A program made the position numbers and the translations under genes. From positions 887 through 16,157 of the forward strand of contig DHFP01000207.1 in the NCBI GenBank assembly GCA_002402315.1: 15,271 nt of DNA, read 5' to 3'. Each line of letters begins with the position of its first letter. The first letter of the stretch is position 1. Positions 5,931 to 13,758 of the stretch are shown piece after piece. The DNA is from Clostridiales bacterium UBA4821. Its GTDB lineage: Bacteria > Bacillota > Clostridia > Acetivibrionales > UBA4821. A model generated the notes under the pieces. It had not been told where the DNA came from and made no database searches. It saw only the letters and a list, made by a program, of their open reading frames with translations.

Positions 5931-5972
5931 AAAATGTTATTTAGTAATATATATTTAGAGGAGTGAATAGAA

Positions 5973-6455
5973 TTGTTAGTAGCGCAAAAGAGGCATAACT
6001 ATAATGAACTGCCTGAGTATGAAAAAAATTATAGTCCCCAAACAAAAGTAAGAGAAGTTGTGGTTACTAAACGAGGCGCTATAAGAAAGTTCAAGGCTGT
6101 ATGTGCGGTTATACTTTTTTTTGGGCTCAGCTTATTTATTCTTCTAAGATATGCACATATAAATGAATACAACCAACATATAGGTAAACTTAAAGCACAA
6201 TTAAATGAATTACATAAAGTTAATGGCCAGCTTCAAGTTGAATTGGATAAAAAAATAGATTTAAATTTGATAGAAAAAGAAGCAGTTGAGAGACTAGGAA
6301 TGCAATGTCCCGATAAGAGTCAGATAGTTTACGTTCAGCTTCATAGGAGCGACTTTACGGAGATTCCTGAGACTACAAAAGATGAGGCGCAAGGTGAAGG
6401 GGTGTTCGGTACGCTTGCACAAGGCATATCAGAATTGGTTAAGTATCTTTACTAG
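5973..6455 (+). CDS. ftsL: Cell division protein FtsL (septum formation initiator family)
   Basis: This is a small bitopic membrane protein of 160 residues. It has a basic cytoplasmic N-terminus (1-40), one transmembrane helix (about 41-60), an extracytoplasmic coiled coil (about 64-98, with LKAQLNEL and LQVELDKK) and the FtsL/DivIC-type end IEKEAVERLGMQCPDKSQIVYV (split as 100-110 and 111-121). FtsL helps recruit and activate the septal FtsW-PBP synthase, normally with DivIC and DivIB. The call rests on topology, the conserved LGM-x-P-x-x-x-QI-x-YV ending and position between rsmH and the PBP gene; this family diverges fast. The start is TTG 5973, 9 bases after GGAG in AGAGGAGTGA (5957-5966). 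Residues 122-160 extend beyond the usual family end. The gene is bracketed by two palindromic repeats. Confidence 0.85.
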   Translation: MLVAQKRHNYNELPEYEKNYSPQTKVREVVVTKRGAIRKFKAVCAVILFFGLSLFILLRYAHINEYNQHIGKLKAQLNELHKVNGQLQVELDKKIDLNLIEKEAVERLGMQCPDKSQIVYVQLHRSDFTEIPETTKDEAQGEGVFGTLAQGISELVKYLY

Positions 6456-6499
6456 TAGGGGTAGGTTTGCAACCTACCCTGGGAGATTGTAAAACTAGT
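6451..6499 (+). repeat. Nested palindrome between ftsL and the PBP gene
   Basis: A perfect 9-bp stem GGGTAGGTT/AACCTACCC (6459-6467 and 6471-6479) has a 3-base TGC loop. It is enclosed by two copies of the self-complementary word ACTAGT (6451-6456, overlapping the ftsL stop, and 6494-6499). No T-run follows, so it is not a standard terminator. It may be a short dispersed palindrome of the GTAGGGG type, or a transcript-stabilising hairpin that sets ftsL apart from the genes below. Confidence 0.45.
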
Positions 6500-6530
6500 T
6501 TGTAGTTGGTGGATATTATGGGGTGATTTT

Positions 6531-8702
6531 ATGGCTATGCCCGGTTTAAGTTTAAAAAAGAGAGTATTTATTGTATTGCTACTATTTACATTAATAGTAG
6601 CTTTGCTCATATTTAGGACTGGTTGGATTCAGATTGTTAATGGAGCTGAACTTCAGCAAAAGGCAACAGAGCAGCAGACCAGAGATAGAATAGTAAGTCC
6701 TAAAAGAGGTACTGTATTTGATGTAAACGGTAAAGAGCTTGCAGTAAGTTTTTCCGTAGATACTATAAGTGTTATCCCGAAGCAAATTACTAAGCCTGAA
6801 CAGGTAGCAAAAAAGCTAAGTGAAATACTTAAGATTGAGTATGATGAAGTATACAAAAAAGTTACTAAGACTCAGAGTTCCATTGAAGTTGTAAAGCGCA
6901 AGGTGGAGACCGATATAACAAATCTGATAAGAAAGTGGATTGAGGAAGAAAAAATAACGGGAGTAAAAATTAACGAAGATACTAAAAGAAGTTATCCATA
7001 TAATAACCTTGCAAGCTATGTAATTGGTTTTACCGGAGATGACAATCAGGGACTGGATGGAATAGAACTTACTTATGAAAAGTTTCTAAAAGGGTTACCG
7101 GGAAGAATAGTATCTGAAACCGATGCAAGCGGGAAGGATATGCCGTTTAATAAGGAAAGATTTATTAATCCTAAAGATGGAACTAATGTTGTATTGACTA
7201 TAGACGAAAAAATACAATATAGTACCGAACGTTATCTTGAGAATGCAATAGTTGATAATAAATGTCTTGGCGGTGGTATAGCCATAGTAATGAGGCCCAA
7301 GACCGGAGAAGTATTGGCCATGGCAGTCAAGCCTGACTTCAACTTAAATAAACCTTTTGAAATAAACCAGGATGAATTAAAAAGCAGGTGGTCAACTTTA
7401 ACCAAAGAGGAAAGAGGGTCAGCTCTCCAAAAAATGTGGAGGAATAGGGCTATATCAGATACATATGAGCCAGGGTCAACTTTTAAGATTATTACGTCAG
7501 TAGCTGGTCTTGAAGAAGGTGTGGTAAAGGCAGAAGAAAATTTTGTTGATATTGGTTACATAGTAATTGAGAATGTCAGAATGAAGTGCTGGAGATACTA
7601 CAGGCCGCACGGACTTGAAACCTTCAAGCAGGCAGTGCAGAATTCTTGTAATCCTGTATTCATCGAGGTTGGACAGAGACTTGGTAAGGAGAAATTATTC
7701 AAATACATTAACGCTTTTGGCTTACAGGAGAGAACCGGTATTAGTTTACCTGGAGAAGCTAAAGGAATATTCCATGAAATAAATAAAGTAGGACCTATCG
7801 AGCTGGCTACTATATCATTTGGTCAGAGAATACAGGTTACTCCAATTGAACTGATAAATACGGTATCAGCTGTGGCAAATGGCGGGAAGCTTATGAAACC
7901 TCAGCTTGTTAAGGAGCTTCGTGACCAGGAGGGCAATATTGTTCAGAGATTTGAACCCCAGGTAATCAGGCAGGTAATTTCTCCGGAAACTTCTGCAGTT
8001 ATGAGAGATATTATGGAGAGCGTTGTTGCAGAAGGTACTGGAAAAAAAGCAAACGTCCCGGGTTACAGGGTGGCTGGCAAGACCGGTACAGCAGACCAAG
8101 GTGTAAATACAAACATCTATGTTGCTTCATTTGTAGCATTCGCACCGGCAGATGACCCGGAGGTATCATTATTAGTGGTACTAAACGATCCGAAAGGTTC
8201 GGATGGGCACCAGGGAGGGGCTATTGCGGCACCTGCTGCAGGGAAGATAATGGCAGATATTCTTCCTTACTTGAAAGTAGAGCGAAGGTTTTCTCCAGAT
8301 GAAGTTGTTAGTAAAGAGGTAAAGGTACCTGAAACCAGGGGTAAAACGTTGGTGGAGGCTAAGAAAATTTTACAGGAGGCTGGATTAGAGTATAGGATTA
8401 ACGGACAGAATACAGGTGATGAAGTTATAGTTATCCAACAAAGTCCAAAACCTGATGTGATCATTACATCAACCTCACAAGTGATTTTGTTTACAGATAC
8501 ACAAAATAAGGCTGATAAGGTGATGGTTCCTGAGTTGAAGGGACGGACTGCTCTTGAAGCTACAAGGATATTAAAGGACCTCGGCCTTAATATTAAAATA
8601 GTAGGTATGGGTGAAGCTGCTTTGCAGGAACCTGCCCCGGGTACAGAAGTTCAAATAGGAACTGAGATTAAAGTCCGATTTGATATGACAGAATTTGACT
8701 AA
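6531..8702 (+). CDS. spoVD: Class B penicillin-binding protein, SpoVD/FtsI type, with two PASTA domains
   Basis: This 723-residue DD-transpeptidase crosslinks peptidoglycan at the septum. In order: a short cytoplasmic tail, one membrane anchor (about 11-29), a PBP dimerisation domain (about 50-215), a transpeptidase domain (about 245-580) and two PASTA domains (about 594-656 and 662-717). Catalytic motifs are intact: STFK at 316-319 (S316 the acylated serine), SCN at 372-374 and KTG at 517-519. Position before murE matches spoVD/pbpB of Bacillus. B. subtilis SpoVD has one PASTA domain and Pbp2B has two, so sequence architecture alone does not settle sporulation versus vegetative division; in clostridia with a single such gene it may serve one or both. 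GGGGTGA (6520-6526) precedes ATG 6531. The probable partner is the FtsW/SpoVE protein at 12611. Confidence 0.93.
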   Translation: MAMPGLSLKKRVFIVLLLFTLIVALLIFRTGWIQIVNGAELQQKATEQQTRDRIVSPKRGTVFDVNGKELAVSFSVDTISVIPKQITKPEQVAKKLSEILKIEYDEVYKKVTKTQSSIEVVKRKVETDITNLIRKWIEEEKITGVKINEDTKRSYPYNNLASYVIGFTGDDNQGLDGIELTYEKFLKGLPGRIVSETDASGKDMPFNKERFINPKDGTNVVLTIDEKIQYSTERYLENAIVDNKCLGGGIAIVMRPKTGEVLAMAVKPDFNLNKPFEINQDELKSRWSTLTKEERGSALQKMWRNRAISDTYEPGSTFKIITSVAGLEEGVVKAEENFVDIGYIVIENVRMKCWRYYRPHGLETFKQAVQNSCNPVFIEVGQRLGKEKLFKYINAFGLQERTGISLPGEAKGIFHEINKVGPIELATISFGQRIQVTPIELINTVSAVANGGKLMKPQLVKELRDQEGNIVQRFEPQVIRQVISPETSAVMRDIMESVVAEGTGKKANVPGYRVAGKTGTADQGVNTNIYVASFVAFAPADDPEVSLLVVLNDPKGSDGHQGGAIAAPAAGKIMADILPYLKVERRFSPDEVVSKEVKVPETRGKTLVEAKKILQEAGLEYRINGQNTGDEVIVIQQSPKPDVIITSTSQVILFTDTQNKADKVMVPELKGRTALEATRILKDLGLNIKIVGMGEAALQEPAPGTEVQIGTEIKVRFDMTEFD

Positions 8703-8741
8703 GCAGTATATATAGATTACTAAAAGATAGGAGGAACACTT

Positions 8742-10184
8742 ATGCTGCTTCAAAATCTATTGGAAGGAATACAAGAATTTCAAACTACTGGACAGTTAAG
8801 AGATGTTCAGATAGATAATATACAATATGATTCCAGAAAGGTAAGCGCAGGGTGTCTGTTTGTTTGCATAGAAGGTTTTAAAGTTGACGGTCATAATTTT
8901 ATTAATGAGGCCATAGCAAAGGGTGCAGCTGCGGTAGTGGTCAGTAAGGATGTGAGTATTGATGGGGAAGTTGTCTTGATAAAGCATCCTAACACTAGAA
9001 AGTTACTCGCAGAGTTATCCGGCAGGTTTTATGGGAACCCGACACAGAAACTTAACCTAATAGGGGTTACGGGAACCAAGGGTAAAACAACTACAACATT
9101 TATGATTAAATCTATACTTGAACACTCAGGGCATAAAGTTGGACTTATAGGTACAATTGCAAATTATATAGGTGATAAAATTATTCCGGCTGATAGAACT
9201 ACGCCGGAATCGTTAGAACTGCAGCAAATGTTCTCAGATATGCTGGACCAAGGTGTAGACACAGTTGTTATGGAGGTATCTTCACATTCTTTGGACCTCT
9301 ATAGAGTTTATGCATGTGATTTTGATGTAGGGGTTTTCACAAATCTATCTCAGGATCATCTTGACTTTCATCTCAATTTTGATAATTACTTTGCTGCAAA
9401 AGCTAAGCTTTTCGGTATGTGCAGAATGGCTGCAATAAACATTGACGATTCCTATGGGCAGAAGCTTTTAAATAAATGTAATTGTGAAATCAGTACCATT
9501 GGAATCAATAATGATGCAGATTTTAGTGCATATGACATAGAAATCATACCACAAGGCACTAGTTTTAATTGTAAATACGGAGATAAGTATTACAAAGTGA
9601 GTATACCAATTCCGGGTAAGTTTAGCGTATATAATGCGTTGGCAGCAATTTCATCATGCAGTGCATATGGTGTGAGCAAGGAAAATATTATTGGCGGATT
9701 GGAGAACCTGAAAGTTCCCGGCAGAGCTGAGACTGTTCAGACAGACCGTAATTTTTCCGTAATGGTTGATTATGCGCATTCACCGGATAGTCTTGAGAAT
9801 ATTCTGCAGGCAGTCAGGGTATATGCTAAAGGTAGAGTTGTGGTGATATTTGGGTGCGGTGGAGACAGGGATAGAACTAAAAGACCGATAATGGGTGAGA
9901 TTGCAGGAAAGCTTGCCGGCTTTACCATAATAACGTCAGATAATCCGAGGAGTGAGGAGCCGGAAGCAATTATTAAAGAGATAGAAGAAGGTATAAAAAG
10001 AACAGGGAGCGAATATATAATAATATCTGACAGGCGTTCAGCAATTGAATATTGTATAAAGAATGCAAAAGAAAATGATATCATCCTAATAGCTGGGAAG
10101 GGACATGAAACTTACCAGATATTTAAGGATAGGACTATACACTTTGATGACAGAGAAGTTGCAAGGGAGGCACTACGAATTTAG
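8742..10184 (+). CDS. murE: UDP-MurNAc-L-Ala-D-Glu:meso-diaminopimelate ligase
   Basis: MurE is the cytoplasmic ATP-dependent ligase that adds the third amino acid to the UDP-MurNAc peptide. The 480-residue protein has the three Mur-ligase domains. The ATP loop is GTKGKTTTT (111-119); the lysine in FAAKAKLF (K220) should be the carbamylated one; DYAHSP is at 343-348. DNPR at 400-403, followed by SEEP, is the known specificity motif for meso-diaminopimelate rather than lysine, so the wall is predicted to be A1-gamma type. AGGAGG (8729-8734) lies 7 bases before ATG. It follows the PBP gene after 39 bases and precedes murF by 10 bases. Confidence 0.97.
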   Translation: MLLQNLLEGIQEFQTTGQLRDVQIDNIQYDSRKVSAGCLFVCIEGFKVDGHNFINEAIAKGAAAVVVSKDVSIDGEVVLIKHPNTRKLLAELSGRFYGNPTQKLNLIGVTGTKGKTTTTFMIKSILEHSGHKVGLIGTIANYIGDKIIPADRTTPESLELQQMFSDMLDQGVDTVVMEVSSHSLDLYRVYACDFDVGVFTNLSQDHLDFHLNFDNYFAAKAKLFGMCRMAAINIDDSYGQKLLNKCNCEISTIGINNDADFSAYDIEIIPQGTSFNCKYGDKYYKVSIPIPGKFSVYNALAAISSCSAYGVSKENIIGGLENLKVPGRAETVQTDRNFSVMVDYAHSPDSLENILQAVRVYAKGRVVVIFGCGGDRDRTKRPIMGEIAGKLAGFTIITSDNPRSEEPEAIIKEIEEGIKRTGSEYIIISDRRSAIEYCIKNAKENDIILIAGKGHETYQIFKDRTIHFDDREVAREALRI

Positions 10185-10194
10185 GGAGGTTTAT

Positions 10195-11592
10195 ATGCTC
10201 GCAGTTAAGGTTAGTGACATAATTAAGGCAACAGGGGGAATACTGCTAAATGGAAAACCTGATGCCATAGTTAATAATATTTGTACAGATTCAAGAAAAG
10301 TAAGCAAAGGAGATTTATTTGTACCCCTCGCAGGAGAAAAATTTGATGGACATGATTTTTTAACAGAGGTGCTTAAGTTAGGTGCTTGTGGATATCTGAC
10401 AAGCCGGGATGGCAGTAAACCCCTGGATGGAATAGTGATTAAGGTTGAGGATACCTTAAAGGCTTTTCAAGATATAGCTAGGTTTTATAGGGAGAAATAT
10501 GATATCCCTCTGGTTGCAGTTACTGGAAGTGCTGGAAAGACAAGTACTAAGGATATGATTTATAAGGTGCTTGCCGAAAAGTACAATGTCCTTAAGACAG
10601 AAGGAAATCTAAACAATCATATAGGACTGCCTATGACTTTGCTAAACCTTTCTAAAGAGCACGATATAGCAGTAGTTGAAATGGGGATGAGCGGATTCGG
10701 AGAAATTTCGTTATTAAGTAAGCTTGCTAAGCCTCATATTTCAGTAATAACCAACATTGGCCTGGCACATATAGGTAATTTAGGTTCACGACAAAACATT
10801 CTAAAAGCTAAAATGGAAATATTTGATGGAATGGACCCGGATGGACTTGTTATCCTTAATGGTGATGACGGATTATTATTTGGCCTTAAGGATTTCTTAA
10901 GCTTTAGGACTGTATTCTATGGGCTTCAGGATGGCTTGGATGTACAAGGGTATAATATTAAGATGGTTGATGAATTCAGCACATCATTTAATATTCAAAT
11001 CGCAAGCCAGGAGTATACTGTAACAGTTCCGGTTCCAGGAATGCATAATGTTTATAATGCCCTGGCCGCCATAGCAGTGGGGTTGAAATTTAAAGTGCCG
11101 GCACAAGATATCATTGAGGGAATAAGAAACTATAAACCCGGAAAAATGAGAATGAATATACTAACCTTGGATAAAGGGATCAGATTGATTGATGATGCTT
11201 ACAATGCAAACCCAAATTCAATGGAAGAAGCTTTAAGGGTAGTGAGAGACCTTTCGGGTTCAAGGAAAATAGCAGTTTTAGGAGATATGCTTGAGTTAGG
11301 AGAATGGACCCGGCAAGCTCACCTGGACATAGGGAAGAGTGTAGTCAGGAATGGAATCAACTATCTAATAACTTTAGGTCCAAATAGCAAGTATATAGCT
11401 GAGGGCGCTGCAAGTTCCGGAATGTCTCAAAGGAAAATATTTACCAGTGAGACTATTGAAGAGGCAAATGAATATCTTATAAAATTAATTAGAGATAAAG
11501 ATGTTATTTTGGTGAAAGGGTCTAGAGGAATGAAAATGGAAGGAATCGTAGGCTGCCTAGCGAGGTGTTATAAACTTGCCAATACATTTTAA
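10195..11592 (+). CDS. murF: UDP-MurNAc-tripeptide:D-alanyl-D-alanine ligase
   Basis: MurF adds the D-Ala-D-Ala dipeptide to finish the cytoplasmic UDP-MurNAc pentapeptide, the target site of vancomycin-type antibiotics. The 465-residue protein has the ATP loop GSAGKTST (111-118), NLNNHIGLPMT (138-148), the TNIGLAHIGNLGS block (186-198), DDAYNANPNSM (333-343) and LGDMLELG (362-369), all MurF hallmarks. I place the start at ATG 10195 because AGGGAGG (10183-10189) overlaps the murE stop and lies 5 bases upstream. The frame is open further, to an ATG at 10105, but those 30 codons lie inside murE and encode no family sequence. The 3' end overlaps the mraY start by 17 bases. Confidence 0.96.
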   Translation: MLAVKVSDIIKATGGILLNGKPDAIVNNICTDSRKVSKGDLFVPLAGEKFDGHDFLTEVLKLGACGYLTSRDGSKPLDGIVIKVEDTLKAFQDIARFYREKYDIPLVAVTGSAGKTSTKDMIYKVLAEKYNVLKTEGNLNNHIGLPMTLLNLSKEHDIAVVEMGMSGFGEISLLSKLAKPHISVITNIGLAHIGNLGSRQNILKAKMEIFDGMDPDGLVILNGDDGLLFGLKDFLSFRTVFYGLQDGLDVQGYNIKMVDEFSTSFNIQIASQEYTVTVPVPGMHNVYNALAAIAVGLKFKVPAQDIIEGIRNYKPGKMRMNILTLDKGIRLIDDAYNANPNSMEEALRVVRDLSGSRKIAVLGDMLELGEWTRQAHLDIGKSVVRNGINYLITLGPNSKYIAEGAASSGMSQRKIFTSETIEEANEYLIKLIRDKDVILVKGSRGMKMEGIVGCLARCYKLANTF

Positions 11593-12583
11593 TGTACTAT
11601 TAGTTTCATTTTTTATGACATTAGTATCAGGAGTATTGTTGATTCCACTACTCACACGGCTCAAATTAGGTCAGGTGGTAAGAGATGATGGACCACAAAC
11701 TCACTTGAAGAAGATGGGAACTCCTACTATGGGAGGAGTTGTTTTTTTGATGCCTTTGGCAGTGATCTGTGGTTATTTAAGCATCAGTTATCCTAAAATA
11801 CTGTCTGTGCTTTTAGCTACAATCCTATTTGGAATGATAGGTTTTATAGATGATTATTTAAAAGTAGTATTAAAGAGGTCAAAAGGGTTGAGTTCACGAC
11901 AGAAGATGCTCGGGCTTTTAATAATATCCACAGGGTTTGCCTACTATCTTACCAATATTGCAGGATTGGAAGCCCGGATAGCAGTTCCGTTTACTGATAT
12001 GATACTGGATTTTAAAGAAATACCAATTCCTTTTATTGGTATGATGATTGATCTAGAATGGACATTCATACCATTTATCATTTTTGTAATGCTCGCAACC
12101 ACCAATAGTGTAAACTTAACAGATGGACTGGATGGCTTAGCTTCAGGAGTATGCATGATAATAATGGTATTCTTTACGCTGATTTCAATGGCGATGCAAA
12201 ATACAGAAATGATAATTTTTAGTTCTACTCTTGCAGGTGCATGCTTGGGTTTTTTAGCATTTAATATGAACCCTGCCAGAGTATTCATGGGTGATACCGG
12301 CTCACTGGCTCTAGGAGGCGCTATTGCATCTGTTGGCATAGTAATGAAGTTACCGTTGATAATAATTATTGTAAGTGGCATATGTGTACTAGAAGCTCTT
12401 TCAGTTATAATACAGGTAGCTGTATTTAAGGCAACAGGCAAGAGGGTATTTAAGATGGCTCCAATCCATCACCATTTTGAACTTTTAGGGTGGAGTGAGA
12501 ACAGAGTGGTATGGACTTTCTGGGCAGCAACAGCTGTACTTTGCGTTATTGGATTGCTGTCCTTACAATATACTGTGATTTGA
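11576..12583 (+). CDS. mraY: Phospho-N-acetylmuramoyl-pentapeptide-transferase
   Basis: MraY transfers phospho-MurNAc-pentapeptide from UDP to undecaprenyl phosphate, making lipid I on the inner face of the membrane. The 335-residue protein has about ten hydrophobic segments. Conserved residues are present: the DDGPQTHLKKMGTPTMGG block (37-54), the aspartate pair in FIDDYLK (D92, D93), NLTDGLDGLA (180-189), FMGDTGSLALGG (237-248) and the HHH motif in APIHHHFE (298-300). The start is TTG 11576, with GAGGTG (11562-11567) 8 bases before it; this overlaps murF by 17 bases, so translation is probably coupled. The next gene is ftsW after 27 bases; murD, usual at this place, is absent. Confidence 0.97.
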   Translation: MPIHFNVLLVSFFMTLVSGVLLIPLLTRLKLGQVVRDDGPQTHLKKMGTPTMGGVVFLMPLAVICGYLSISYPKILSVLLATILFGMIGFIDDYLKVVLKRSKGLSSRQKMLGLLIISTGFAYYLTNIAGLEARIAVPFTDMILDFKEIPIPFIGMMIDLEWTFIPFIIFVMLATTNSVNLTDGLDGLASGVCMIIMVFFTLISMAMQNTEMIIFSSTLAGACLGFLAFNMNPARVFMGDTGSLALGGAIASVGIVMKLPLIIIIVSGICVLEALSVIIQVAVFKATGKRVFKMAPIHHHFELLGWSENRVVWTFWAATAVLCVIGLLSLQYTVI

Positions 12584-12610
12584 GATAGTGCCGGATTTTA
12601 TGGAGGTAGT

Positions 12611-13711
12611 ATGGTAAGTAAGAAGCCCTTTGATTTTGGAATATTTATAGTCGTCCTATTTCTTTTGGCGGTTGGCATTATAATGATTTCGAGCGCAAGT
12701 TCTGCATATGCGCTGCACCACCACGGCAACAGTTATCTTTTTCTAACTAAGCAGCTTGCGTGGGCCGGCCTCGGGATTGTAATAATGCTAATAGTTTCAA
12801 GAATTGATTATAGATTCTGGGGGAGATTTTCAGGATTGTTATTTACTATAAGCATTGCGCTGCTAATGGTTGTTCTTATACCTCATATCGGTGCTGTGAG
12901 GAATGGAGCTCAAAGGTGGATTAATTTAGGATTTACGGAGTTTCAGCCCTCAGAGGTAATGAAACTTGCATTAATAATATTTTTTGCATACAGGTTATCC
13001 AAAGATAAGGATAAAATATCTTCCTTCTGGAGCGGATTACTACCCTATCTTATGTGGATAGGATTGATTATCGGGTTGCTGCTGCTTCAGCCGCATATGA
13101 GTTCTGCGGGCGTAATAGTATTTCTAGGTATAATTTTGCTGTTTGTAGCAGGAGCGAGGATATGGCACTTTATAATGCTGGCCTTTCCAACATTAACTTT
13201 GGCTGCTGTGGCTATAATGTTTTCCTCATACAGGTTAAAGAGGGTTACTACATTTCTCGACCCATGGAGTGATCCAAAAGGGGATGGATGGCAAATCATT
13301 CAATCATTGTATGCCATTGGGTCGGGAGGGTTATTTGGTCTTGGATTGGGGCGCAGCAGGCAAAAATTTTTGTATATTCCCGAACCGCATAACGATTTTA
13401 TTTTTTCCATACTTGCAGAAGAATTAGGTTATATAGGTGTATTGGTGGTCTTGATTGCTTTTTTAATTTTTATTTGGAGGGGATTAAAGATTGCCATGAA
13501 TGCACAAGATTCATTTGGAAGTCTTTTGGCTGCAGGTATTACTTCTTTAGTTGCAATACAGGCTTTAATTAACATTTTAGTTGTTACATCATCAATGCCG
13601 GTTACCGGAATGCCATTACCGTTTTTCAGTTATGGAGGTTCTTCATTGTTATTTCTCATGGTTGGCATGGGTATTTTGTTGAATATATCACGTAGTGCGG
13701 CTTACAAATAA
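12611..13711 (+). CDS. ftsW: SEDS-family peptidoglycan glycosyltransferase FtsW/SpoVE
   Basis: SEDS proteins polymerise lipid II into glycan strands and work with a class B PBP, here probably the protein encoded at 6531-8702. The 366-residue protein has about ten membrane segments. Conserved SEDS blocks are GAVRNGAQRWINLG (94-107), FQPSEVMKLAL (111-121), the extracellular GDGWQIIQSLYAIGSGG (224-240) and EPHNDFIFSILAEELG (258-273), where D262 matches the catalytic aspartate of RodA. PLPFFSYGGSS closes the family pattern near the C-terminus. The intramembrane block reads LQPHMSS rather than the QPDLGT common in RodA. FtsW and SpoVE cannot be separated from this sequence. GGAGG (12602-12606) lies 4 bases before ATG. 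Confidence 0.95.
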   Translation: MVSKKPFDFGIFIVVLFLLAVGIIMISSASSAYALHHHGNSYLFLTKQLAWAGLGIVIMLIVSRIDYRFWGRFSGLLFTISIALLMVVLIPHIGAVRNGAQRWINLGFTEFQPSEVMKLALIIFFAYRLSKDKDKISSFWSGLLPYLMWIGLIIGLLLLQPHMSSAGVIVFLGIILLFVAGARIWHFIMLAFPTLTLAAVAIMFSSYRLKRVTTFLDPWSDPKGDGWQIIQSLYAIGSGGLFGLGLGRSRQKFLYIPEPHNDFIFSILAEELGYIGVLVVLIAFLIFIWRGLKIAMNAQDSFGSLLAAGITSLVAIQALINILVVTSSMPVTGMPLPFFSYGGSSLLFLMVGMGILLNISRSAAYK

Positions 13712-13758
13712 AGTCCTGAGTGCTTAGTACTGGTTTTTAAAGGTGGGTGAACTAGAGC

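Noticed and set aside
5928..5955. TTGAAA-16-TATATT as a promoter for ftsL
   Set aside because: The predicted transcription start (about 5962) would fall inside the ftsL ribosome site, so the message could not carry it; the match may be chance in AT-rich DNA.
10105..10194. Upstream ATG extending murF by 30 residues into murE
   Set aside because: The extra residues are not MurF-like, and a strong ribosome site stands directly before ATG 10195.
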